Assembly (NCBI RefSeq): GCF_022808815.1
Contig: NZ_JAKZLC010000001.1
Location: 1-64,000 of the forward strand
Source: Geothrix paludis
Lineage (GTDB): Bacteria; Acidobacteriota; Holophagae; Holophagales; Holophagaceae
Length of the DNA: 64,000 nt
Reading direction: 5' to 3'
The position numbers and the translations under genes are program-made. Positions 1 to 7,320 of this stretch are shown one piece after another (the stretch's first letter is position 1; each line of letters starts with the position of its first letter). The notes under the pieces were generated by a model. That model had not been told where the DNA came from. It was given only the letters and a program-made list of their open reading frames with translations, and ran no database searches.

Positions 1-2
1 CT

Positions 3-119
3 TCGTCGCGGCTTTTCCCCAGGGGTCACACCCGTTCCCATCCCGAACACGGCCGTTAAGACCTGGAGGGCCGATGATACTGCTCCCCACAGGAGTGGAA
101 AAGTAGGTCGCTGCGACGT
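3..119 (+). rRNA. rrf: 5S ribosomal RNA
   Basis: The conserved 5S core CCCGTTCCCATCCCGAACAC lies near position 33. The ends pair into helix I (CGTCGCGGC near base 4 with GCTGCGACG near base 110). The length of about 117 nt is normal. It is probably the last gene of an rRNA operon whose 16S and 23S lie outside the window. Ends are accurate to a few bases. Confidence 0.93.
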
Positions 120-127
120 TAAATCCC

Positions 128-158
128 AAACGGGTCACCCTCCAAGGTGACCCGTTTT
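128..158 (+). terminator. rRNA operon terminator
   Basis: A 12-bp perfect stem (AAACGGGTCACC with GGTGACCCGTTT) and a 6-nt loop is followed by a short T-rich run. It sits just after the 5S gene, as expected of an intrinsic terminator. Confidence 0.85.
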
Positions 159-234
159 CGCGTACCAAACCGCGTATCCCCGGGTGATTTGTCTGTCACG
201 GCGGATACACTGGAAGTTCCGCGTGGAGGATCTG

Positions 235-2949
235 ATGAACAAAGGTGTTTACACCTTCGGGGGAAACCGTAACGAAGGGGGCGCGGCCATGCGCAACCTT
301 CTCGGAGGCAAGGGCTGCAACCTGGCTGAGATGGCGGGGCTGGGCATTCCCGTGCCCCCGGGATTCACGCTCACCACGGAGCAGTGCAACGCCTACTACA
401 CCCATGGCCGCAAGCTCGCCGAGGACCTCAAGGCCGAGGTGATCGAAGCCCTGAAGTGGCTCGAAGGCGTGCGGGGCTGCGGCTTCGGATCCAACGAGAA
501 CCCGCTCCTGCTCTCCGTCCGCTCCGGCGCCCGCGTCTCCATGCCCGGCATGATGGACACGGTGCTCAACCTGGGGCTCAACGATCAGACCGTGCTGGCC
601 CTGGAGAAGGCCAGCGGCAATTCCCGCTTCGCTTGGGATTCCTACCGCCGCTTCATCACGATGTACAGCAACGTGGTCCTGGGCGTGGAACATGCGCTGT
701 TCGAGGCGGAGCTGGAGCGTGCGAAAGAGCGGCTCCACAAGCACCAGGACACGGAACTCAGCGCGGAAGACTGGAAGGCCCTCGTCGCCGCCTTCAAGGA
801 GATCGTGCGGGAGGAGACCGGACACGCTTTCCCGCAGGAGCCTATGGAGCAGCTCTGGGGCGCCATCCGCGCAGTCTTCGAGAGCTGGAACACGGCCCGC
901 GCCATCACCTACCGCCGCCTCCACCGCATCCCCGATGACTGGGGCACGGGCGTCAACGTGCAGAGCATGGTCTTCGGCAACATGGGCGACGACTGCGGCA
1001 CCGGCGTGGCCTTCACGCGCGACCCTGCCACGGGCGAGAAGCTGTTCTACGGCGAGTACCTCATCAACGCTCAGGGCGAGGACGTGGTGGCCGGCATCCG
1101 CACGCCCCAGCCCATCACCCGGGCGCAGGCCGACGGTACCGGCCTGAAGAGCCTCGAAGAGGCCATGCCCGCCGCATTCGCGGAGCTGGACGCCACCTGC
1201 AAGCGCCTCGAGACCCACTTCAAGGACATGCAGGACATCGAGTTCACCATCGAGCGCGGGAGGCTCTACCTGCTGCAGACGCGCAACGGCAAGCGCACCG
1301 CCATGGCCGGCATCCGCATCGCCATCGACCTGGTGGACGAAGGCCTCATCGACAGCCACACGGCCCTGAAGCGCATCGATGCCGACAGCCTGTCCCAGCT
1401 CCTGGCGCCCGTCTTCGATCCCAAGGAGAAGGATCGCCTGCGCAAGGAGGGCCACCTGCTCACCAAGGGCCTGAACGCTGGTCCAGGCGCGGCCACGGGG
1501 CGCATCGCCCTCACGGCCGAGCAGGCCGAGAAGATGGCCCAGGAGGGCCCCGTGGTGCTCGTGCGCGTGGAGACCAGCCCCGAGGATATCGCCGGCATGG
1601 TGGCCTCCCAGGGCATCCTCACCGCCCGTGGCGGCATGACCAGCCACGCGGCCGTGGTGGCGCGCGGCATGGGAAAGCCCTGTGTCTGCGGCGCCTCGGC
1701 CGTGCAAATCGACGTGGCCAAGGGTCTGGTGAAGGTAGGCGACCATCAGCTGAAGGCCGGCCACGACTGGATCTCCATGGACGGCTCCACGGGCGAAGTG
1801 TTCGCCGGCAAGCTGAGCGCCCATCCTTCCGAAGTGAACCAGGTGCTGGTGGACGGCCGCCTGAAGGCCGGGGACAGCGAGCTCTACCAGCGCTTCGCCA
1901 AGATCATGGCCTGGAGCCACGAGGCCAAGCGGATGAAGGTCCGCACCAACGCCGATACGCCCCACGACGCCGCCGTGGCACGGGCCTTCGGCGCCCAGGG
2001 CATCGGTCTCTGCCGCACGGAGCACATGTTCTTCGAGGGAGACCGCATCATCGCCGTGCGCGAGATGATCCTCGCCACGGACACCGAGGGCCGCAAGAAG
2101 GCCCTGGCCAAGCTCCTGCCCATCCAGCGCGAGGATTTCGAGGGCATCTTCAAGGCCATGGACGGCCTGCCCGTGAACATCCGCCTGCTGGATCCGCCCC
2201 TGCATGAGTTCCTGCCCCAGGACGAGGCGGGCCAGCGGGAGATGGCGGAAGTGCTGGACGTGGACCTCGGCACCGTGGAGCGCCGCGTGACGCAGCTCCA
2301 TGAGTTCAACCCCATGATGGGCCACCGCGGTTGCCGCCTGGGCATCACCTTCCCCGAGATCATCCGCATGCAGGTCCGGGCCATCGCCGAGGCCGCGCTG
2401 AACGTGGCCGCCGAAGGCGTGAAAGCCATCCCCGAGATCATGGTGCCGCTCATCGGGACCGTGCGAGAGCTGAGCTATACCAAGACCGAGATGCTGGATG
2501 AGATCGCCCAGGTGAACCAGGAGCGCGGCACCCAGTTCGCCTGCCCCATCGGCACCATGATCGAGATTCCCCGAGCCGCCATCACCTCCGACAAGATCGC
2601 CCAGGAGGCCGAGTTCTTCAGCTTCGGCACCAACGACCTCACCCAGATGGGCTTCGGTTTCAGCCGCGACGACGCGGGCACCTTCCTGCCCGAGTACGTG
2701 GGCAAGAAGCTGTTGGAGGACGATCCCTTCCAGAGCCTGGACCAGGAGGGCATCGGCGAGCTGGTGCGCATCTCCTGCGAGAAGGGCCGCTCGGCGCGCC
2801 CCGGCATCAAGCTGGGCGTCTGCGGCGAGCATGGAGGCGATCCCCGCAGCGTGAATTTCTTCCACCGCGTGGGGCTCGACTACGTGAGCTGCAGCCCCTA
2901 TCGCGTGCCCATCGCCACCCTGGCGGCCGCCCAGGCGGCCCTGGACTGA
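235..2949 (+). CDS. ppdK: pyruvate, phosphate dikinase
   Basis: Cytoplasmic enzyme interconverting pyruvate, ATP and phosphate with PEP, AMP and pyrophosphate; it links glycolysis and gluconeogenesis in many anaerobes. The protein is 904 residues, normal for the family. An N-terminal ATP-grasp domain precedes the phospho-histidine domain, whose motif GGMTSHAAVVARG carries the swivelling His at about residue 471. The C-terminal PEP/pyruvate TIM barrel has the catalytic motif VCGEHGGDP with Cys at about residue 863. I chose the ATG at 235 because GGAGG lies 5 nt upstream; an in-frame start at 184 would add 17 unconserved-looking residues. It stands alone after the rRNA terminator and faces a short minus-strand gene. 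No promoter is obvious. Confidence 0.96.
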   Translation: MNKGVYTFGGNRNEGGAAMRNLLGGKGCNLAEMAGLGIPVPPGFTLTTEQCNAYYTHGRKLAEDLKAEVIEALKWLEGVRGCGFGSNENPLLLSVRSGARVSMPGMMDTVLNLGLNDQTVLALEKASGNSRFAWDSYRRFITMYSNVVLGVEHALFEAELERAKERLHKHQDTELSAEDWKALVAAFKEIVREETGHAFPQEPMEQLWGAIRAVFESWNTARAITYRRLHRIPDDWGTGVNVQSMVFGNMGDDCGTGVAFTRDPATGEKLFYGEYLINAQGEDVVAGIRTPQPITRAQADGTGLKSLEEAMPAAFAELDATCKRLETHFKDMQDIEFTIERGRLYLLQTRNGKRTAMAGIRIAIDLVDEGLIDSHTALKRIDADSLSQLLAPVFDPKEKDRLRKEGHLLTKGLNAGPGAATGRIALTAEQAEKMAQEGPVVLVRVETSPEDIAGMVASQGILTARGGMTSHAAVVARGMGKPCVCGASAVQIDVAKGLVKVGDHQLKAGHDWISMDGSTGEVFAGKLSAHPSEVNQVLVDGRLKAGDSELYQRFAKIMAWSHEAKRMKVRTNADTPHDAAVARAFGAQGIGLCRTEHMFFEGDRIIAVREMILATDTEGRKKALAKLLPIQREDFEGIFKAMDGLPVNIRLLDPPLHEFLPQDEAGQREMAEVLDVDLGTVERRVTQLHEFNPMMGHRGCRLGITFPEIIRMQVRAIAEAALNVAAEGVKAIPEIMVPLIGTVRELSYTKTEMLDEIAQVNQERGTQFACPIGTMIEIPRAAITSDKIAQEAEFFSFGTNDLTQMGFGFSRDDAGTFLPEYVGKKLLEDDPFQSLDQEGIGELVRISCEKGRSARPGIKLGVCGEHGGDPRSVNFFHRVGLDYVSCSPYRVPIATLAAAQAALD

Positions 2950-2955
2950 CCAGCC

Positions 2956-3399
2956 CTAGACGAAAGCCACCGACTGAGTGGCGGACGTCACGATGTAGCA
3001 CCGTTCATTGTTTGAGCGCGGGTCGGCCGGGAGCAGGAAGAATCCCGGCCGACCCGGCTGGTACCCCTGCGTGGTGCCCACCAGCACCTCTCCGTCCTTG
3101 AAGGTGACCTTGACCTTCCGGCCCGGGGCCGGGGCGTTGGGCGGGAATTCGTTGGTCTTCTGGTGCTCCGGATCACCCTGGAGGCTGCGGACGAAGTACA
3201 GGGCCTTGAGGTCCGGCACCTTCACCTCCAGTGGCTTGGCATCGATGTTTCCGTTCGAGGAGATGTGGAAGAGATCCTTCGCCGGAAGAAAGTCGTTGGT
3301 CTGGCCCTTCAGGGTCGTCCCGTTCAGGAATCGCGCCACCACTTGGTTCATGGGAATCTCCAGGCCACCCGGGCCGGCAGGCGGTAGATTCGCCTGCAT
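2956..3399 (-). CDS. conserved hypothetical protein with two related beta-rich halves (DUF6982-like)
   Basis: 147-residue soluble protein without signal peptide or membrane segment. It contains two similar stretches: residues about 20-45 (ARFLNGTTLKGQTNDFLPA) and about 97-121 (VTFKDGEVLVGTTQGYQPG). Both follow the pattern V-x-F-x-(D/N)-G-x-x-(L/V)-x-G-x-T-x-x-(F/Y)-x-P, suggesting a duplicated small beta-barrel. The motif resembles domains labelled DUF6982 that sit beside PilZ or response-regulator domains in deltaproteobacteria and acidobacteria; that assignment is from memory. It is convergent with ppdK (6-bp gap) and divergent from ettA. Function unknown. Confidence 0.75.
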   Translation of the reverse strand: MQANLPPAGPGGLEIPMNQVVARFLNGTTLKGQTNDFLPAKDLFHISSNGNIDAKPLEVKVPDLKALYFVRSLQGDPEHQKTNEFPPNAPAPGRKVKVTFKDGEVLVGTTQGYQPGRPGFFLLPADPRSNNERCYIVTSATQSVAFV

Positions 3400-3555
3400 A
3401 TGCGGTTTGTTGACTTTAAATTACAAACCCGCGGCTTTCGATGCAAGCCCTTGCCACAGGAAAGCGCGAAACGTCCGGGCGGGTCCCACGGGGGATGGGA
3501 AACGGTGCCTAAGGCCCGAGGCCGGGCGCGATAGAATCGCCCTTTTGAGCGGATC

Positions 3556-5253
3556 ATGGCCAAGACCTCCACCAAGGCGATATCAGATCAGCCCGAGATC
3601 ATCTATTCGATGATGCGGGTCAGCAAGATCTACAACAACAAGCCCGTTATCAAGGACATATCGCTCAGCTACTTCTACGGCGCCAAGATCGGCGTCCTGG
3701 GGCTCAACGGCTCCGGCAAGAGCACGGTGCTGCGGATCATGGCCGGCGTGGACCACGACTTCAACGGCGAGGCCGTGCTCAGCAAGGGTTACACCACGGG
3801 CATCCTGGACCAGGAGCCCCAGCTCGACGAAGCCAAGACCGTCCGCGAGATCGTCGAGGAGGGCGCCGCCGAGAAGGTGAAGTGGCTGAAGGACTACAAC
3901 GCCATCAGCGACCAGTTCGCCGACCCCGATGTGGACATGGACGTGCTGCTGGCCAAGCAGGCCGAGCTGCAGGAGAAGATCGACGCCCACGACTGCTGGG
4001 ACCTGGATTCCCGACTGGAACAGGCCATGGACGCCCTGCGTTGCCCCGATCCCGATACGAAGATCGGCGTCTTATCCGGCGGCGAGCGGCGCCGCGTGGC
4101 CCTCTGCCGCCTGCTGCTCCAGGAGCCGGACATCCTTCTGCTGGATGAGCCCACGAACCACCTGGACGCCGAGACCGTGGCCTGGCTGGAGAAGCACCTG
4201 CAGGACTACAAGGGCACGGTCATCGCCGTCACCCACGACCGCTACTTCCTGGACCATGTGGCCGAGTGGATCCTCGAACTGGACCGTGGCGAGGGCATCC
4301 CCTGGAAGGGCAACTACTCCAGCTGGCTGGAGCAGAAGCAGGGCCGGCTGGCCAAGGAGGAGAAGTCCGACCAGAAGCGCCAGAAGACCCTCGAGCGCGA
4401 GCTGGAGTGGATCCGCATGTCGCCGAAGGGCCAGCACACCAAGAGCAAGGCCCGCATCGCCAACTACGAGCGGCTGGCGGGCGAGGAGGGCCGCCAGAAG
4501 GAGCAGGAGCTGGAGATCTACATCCCCAGCGGCCCCCGCCTGGGCGATCTGGTGGCGGAGCTGGAGGGCGTGTCCAAGGCCTACGGCGACCGAGTGCTCT
4601 TCGAGAATCTGAGCTTCGCCATCCCCCGCGGAGGCATCCTGGGCGTCATCGGTCCCAACGGCGCCGGCAAGTCCACCCTGCTGCGCCTGCTCACGGGCCA
4701 GGAACAGCCGGATTCCGGCACCATCCGCCTGGGCGAGACCGTGCGCATGGCCTACGTGGACCAGCTCCGCGCCGGCCTCAACCCTGACAAGAGCGTGTTC
4801 GAGGCCGTATCGGGTGGCTACGAGCAGATCGAGCTGGGCGGCAAGCTCATCAACGCCCGGGCCTGGCTGAGCCGCTTCGGGTTCTCCGGCGACTCCCAGC
4901 AGAAGAAGGTCTCCGAGCTGAGCGGCGGCCAGCAGAACCGCCTGAACTTGGCCCTCACGCTCAAGAGCGAATCGAACCTGCTCTTCTTCGACGAGCCCAC
5001 CAACGACCTGGACGTGAACACCATGCGGGCCCTCGAAGAGGCCATCGAGTCCTTCGCCGGCAGCGCCGTGGTGGTGAGCCACGACCGCTGGTTCCTGGAC
5101 CGCCTGGCCACGCACATCCTGGCCTTCGAGGGCGACTCCCAGGTGCAGTTCTTCGATGGGAACTACACGGAATACGAGCAGTACCGGAAGGATGTGCTGG
5201 GCCTCAAGCCCTTCGATCCCCACCGCATCAAGTACCGGAAGCTCACGCGATGA
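3556..5253 (+). CDS. ettA: energy-dependent translational throttle protein EttA (ABC-F ATPase)
   Basis: Ribosome-associated ABC-F ATPase that binds the ribosomal E site and gates early elongation according to the ATP/ADP ratio. At 565 residues it matches EttA (about 555). It has two ABC modules: Walker A GLNGSGKST (about residue 50) and GPNGAGKST (about 367), signatures LSGGERRR and LSGGQQNR, and Walker B LLLDEPTNHLD and LFFDEPTNDLD. The arm and charged inter-domain linker lie between about 95-150 and 245-320, and there is no transmembrane domain. The C-terminal FDPHRIKYRKLTR resembles the EttA tail, supporting EttA over Uup or YheS. Its stop overlaps the next start (ATGA), so the two are probably co-translated. 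Confidence 0.93.
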   Translation: MAKTSTKAISDQPEIIYSMMRVSKIYNNKPVIKDISLSYFYGAKIGVLGLNGSGKSTVLRIMAGVDHDFNGEAVLSKGYTTGILDQEPQLDEAKTVREIVEEGAAEKVKWLKDYNAISDQFADPDVDMDVLLAKQAELQEKIDAHDCWDLDSRLEQAMDALRCPDPDTKIGVLSGGERRRVALCRLLLQEPDILLLDEPTNHLDAETVAWLEKHLQDYKGTVIAVTHDRYFLDHVAEWILELDRGEGIPWKGNYSSWLEQKQGRLAKEEKSDQKRQKTLERELEWIRMSPKGQHTKSKARIANYERLAGEEGRQKEQELEIYIPSGPRLGDLVAELEGVSKAYGDRVLFENLSFAIPRGGILGVIGPNGAGKSTLLRLLTGQEQPDSGTIRLGETVRMAYVDQLRAGLNPDKSVFEAVSGGYEQIELGGKLINARAWLSRFGFSGDSQQKKVSELSGGQQNRLNLALTLKSESNLLFFDEPTNDLDVNTMRALEEAIESFAGSAVVVSHDRWFLDRLATHILAFEGDSQVQFFDGNYTEYEQYRKDVLGLKPFDPHRIKYRKLTR

Positions 5254-5867
5254 AGGCGGACGCCTCTGCGGCCCCTGCCTTCGCCGCTGCCGCGACGGGC
5301 CTGCTCCTGGGTGTGCCCGCCCTCTGGCTTGGCCTCGATCAAGGTGCCATCGCCCTCTGGACCTTCGGCGCCGCCGCGCTCCTGCTGGGCCTGCCCTCCC
5401 TGGTGGTGGGGCAGCGCGTCCGGGAGGGCTTCGGCAACCGGGGTCTGGAGCGGGAGCGCCTGACCCTCCGCGCCGCCAGCCACCTCCTGCGCCTCCTGGC
5501 CCTGGGCGCCATCCTGACCGCCGCGGCGGCCCTCATGGGCGACCGCAGGCCTCAGGCGGGTCCTGCCTCGCTCATCCTGGCGGGCGGAGCCCTGGCCCTC
5601 CTGGCGCCCCTCTGGTGGGCCAAGCGGGCCCGGGCGGAGATCCATCCCAGCCTGGCTTCGGACGCCGCTCGAACTCGCGCCCTGCTGGAACTTGGCGGCC
5701 TGCTCCTGATCGGGGCGCTGCTCGACCGCTGGTTCCCCTGGGCCGATGCTGCCGCCGCGGTGGCCATGGGTCTGCGCCTGTTCATCGAAGGGCAGGCGCT
5801 GGCCCGGGGCACCACCCTGGCCGCCGCGGCCTCCTGCGGCGGCTGCGGAAGCTGCGGCTGCAGCTAG
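5250..5867 (+). CDS. integral membrane protein, degenerate cation-diffusion-facilitator-like, with Cys-rich tail
   Basis: 205 residues with about five or six hydrophobic segments. The layout, especially residues about 130-190 (a polar LASDAARTRALLELG stretch followed by two helices), recalls the transmembrane half of CDF metal exporters. The His/Asp pair expected in the fifth helix (HxxxD) is replaced here, and there is no cytoplasmic C-terminal CDF domain. Instead it ends in CGGCGSCGCS, four Cys in ten residues, which could bind metal. It overlaps ettA by 4 bp (ATGA) and lies 4 bp before the Dnmt2-like gene. The CDF link is my inference; an unrelated small membrane protein is possible. Confidence 0.7.
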   Translation: MKADASAAPAFAAAATGLLLGVPALWLGLDQGAIALWTFGAAALLLGLPSLVVGQRVREGFGNRGLERERLTLRAASHLLRLLALGAILTAAAALMGDRRPQAGPASLILAGGALALLAPLWWAKRARAEIHPSLASDAARTRALLELGGLLLIGALLDRWFPWADAAAAVAMGLRLFIEGQALARGTTLAAAASCGGCGSCGCS

Positions 5868-5871
5868 GCCG

Positions 5872-6729
5872 ATGCGCGCCCTCGAGCTGTTCTCGGGCCT
5901 GGGAGGCTGGCGCCTGGCCCTCGGGACCAAGGGCAGCGTGGCGGCGGCCTACGATGTGAGCGAGGTGGCTAACGCCACCTACACCTTGAACCACGGCGAG
6001 GTCCCAAAGGCCCGCGAGCTGGCCACGATCCCCCTGGTGGACCTGGTCGCCGCCGGGGCCGACACCTGGTTCCTGAGCCCGCCCTGCCAGCCCTTCTGCC
6101 GCATGGGGAACCGGCATGGCCTGGAGGACCGCCGCTCCCGGGCCTTCCGCCACCTCATGGACCTGTTCGACCAGGCGCCGCCGGAGCGCCTGGTGCTGGA
6201 GAACGTGGTCGGCTTCCTGGGCTCGGACGCCCATGCCCTGCTGGCGGAGCGCCTGCGGGCGCACGGCCTGCACCGCCTGGACCTGGAGGCCTGCCCCAGC
6301 CGCTTCGGCCTGCCCAACCAGCGGCCTCGTGTCTTCGTCGTGGCCGCGCGAAAGCCGCTGGCGGCACGGCCGTTACCGGACCTGCCCCCGCGTCCCCTGG
6401 GAGACTTCCTGGATGCGGCGGAGGACGAGGGGCTGTATCTGCGGCCCGAGATCCTGGCCCGCCACCGCCATGGGATGGACTTCGTGACGCCGGCGGAGCG
6501 CCGCAGCACCTGCTTCATCGGCGGCTATGGCCAGCGCTTTGTGGGCAGCGGGTCCTTCCTGAGAACAGAGCGCGGCGTGCGCCGCTTCTCGCCCGCCGAA
6601 GTGGCACGGCTGCTGGGATTGCCGGAGAGCTTCCGCTTTCCCCCAGAGCTGTCGCTGGAGGCTCGCTACAAGCTGCTGGGCAACAGCCTCTCTATCCCCG
6701 TCGCCGCCTGGGCACTGGATCATCTGTAG
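5872..6729 (+). CDS. Dnmt2/TRDMT1-like cytosine-C5 methyltransferase (probable tRNA methyltransferase)
   Basis: 285-residue SAM-dependent C5-cytosine methyltransferase. Motif I is ELFSGLGGWRLAL (about 5-17), motif IV SPPCQPFC with the catalytic Cys at about 72, motif VI ENV at 110-112, motif VIII NQRPRVF, and motif X LLGNSLSIPVAAW. Two features point to Dnmt2 (tRNA-Asp C38 methyltransferase) rather than a restriction-modification enzyme: the segment CFIGGYGQRFVGSGSFL (214-230) matches the Dnmt2-specific CFT region, and the compact target-recognition domain lacks specificity inserts. No restriction endonuclease is nearby. Homologues are known in Geobacter. The ATG at 5872 places motif I at the N-terminus as expected. 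It is followed after 9 bp by a nucleosidase gene. Confidence 0.85.
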   Translation: MRALELFSGLGGWRLALGTKGSVAAAYDVSEVANATYTLNHGEVPKARELATIPLVDLVAAGADTWFLSPPCQPFCRMGNRHGLEDRRSRAFRHLMDLFDQAPPERLVLENVVGFLGSDAHALLAERLRAHGLHRLDLEACPSRFGLPNQRPRVFVVAARKPLAARPLPDLPPRPLGDFLDAAEDEGLYLRPEILARHRHGMDFVTPAERRSTCFIGGYGQRFVGSGSFLRTERGVRRFSPAEVARLLGLPESFRFPPELSLEARYKLLGNSLSIPVAAWALDHL

Positions 6730-6738
6730 AATCGGCCC

Positions 6739-7320
6739 ATGCGCCTCCTGCTGTCTGCCTTCGCTCCGGAACTCGGTCCCCTGGCCGGGGATCCGCCGCC
6801 CGGCTGGGAAACCGCCACGGTGGGCATCGGCGCGGTGACGGCGGCGGCGGCCACGGCGCGGCTGCTGGCGGAACGGCGGCCCGAGGCGGTGCTCTTCCTC
6901 GGCACCTGCGGTCGCTATGACGAGCGGCTGGCCCTGTTCGAGTGCCTGTGGGCCTCCGTGGCCATCGCCACGTCGCTGGAGGAAGTGCGCGGCGGCGCCT
7001 ACCGGCCAGGCCTCGAACGCATCCGCTGGGCCGCCACGCTTGCCGGGCCCCTGCCGCCGCACGCCGTGGCCGTGCCGCCCGCCATCACGAAGACCCGGGA
7101 AGGCGCGGCCCTGCTGGCCTCGGTGGCCCCGGCCGAGCACCTGGAGCTCACGGGCGTCTTCGCGGCCTGCCACGCCGCCGGCGTACCCTGCGGCGGAGCG
7201 CTGGTGGTCGTGAACGACGTGGGGCCCGAGGCGCCGACGCAGTGGAAGGCCAATCACCTCGAAGGCAGCCAGCGGCTGGTGGAGGCGCTCAGGGCCTCGG
7301 GCTTCTTCGAAGGGGCGTGA
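6739..7320 (+). CDS. nucleoside phosphorylase/nucleosidase family protein (MTA/SAH or futalosine hydrolase-like)
   Basis: 193-residue cytoplasmic protein of the PNP/UDP phosphorylase fold. Supporting features are the N-terminal VGIGAVTAAAATARLL, the glycine-rich FLGTCGRYDE, and the C-terminal ELTGVFAACHAAGVPCGGALVVVNDVG, which corresponds to the substrate-binding MEG.A......P....R.isD region of the family. It is shorter than typical MTA/SAH nucleosidases (about 230). A futalosine hydrolase role (menaquinone synthesis) or S-adenosylhomocysteine cleavage are both possible; the latter would suit the adjacent methyltransferase. Its 3' end overlaps convergent comEC by 32 bp. Confidence 0.75.
   Translation: MRLLLSAFAPELGPLAGDPPPGWETATVGIGAVTAAAATARLLAERRPEAVLFLGTCGRYDERLALFECLWASVAIATSLEEVRGGAYRPGLERIRWAATLAGPLPPHAVAVPPAITKTREGAALLASVAPAEHLELTGVFAACHAAGVPCGGALVVVNDVGPEAPTQWKANHLEGSQRLVEALRASGFFEGA

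Noticed and set aside
196-2865. 889-codon open frame antisense to ppdK
   Set aside because: High G+C leaves antisense frames open; the sense frame encodes all PPDK motifs and the antisense product is His/Gly/Leu-rich without any domain.
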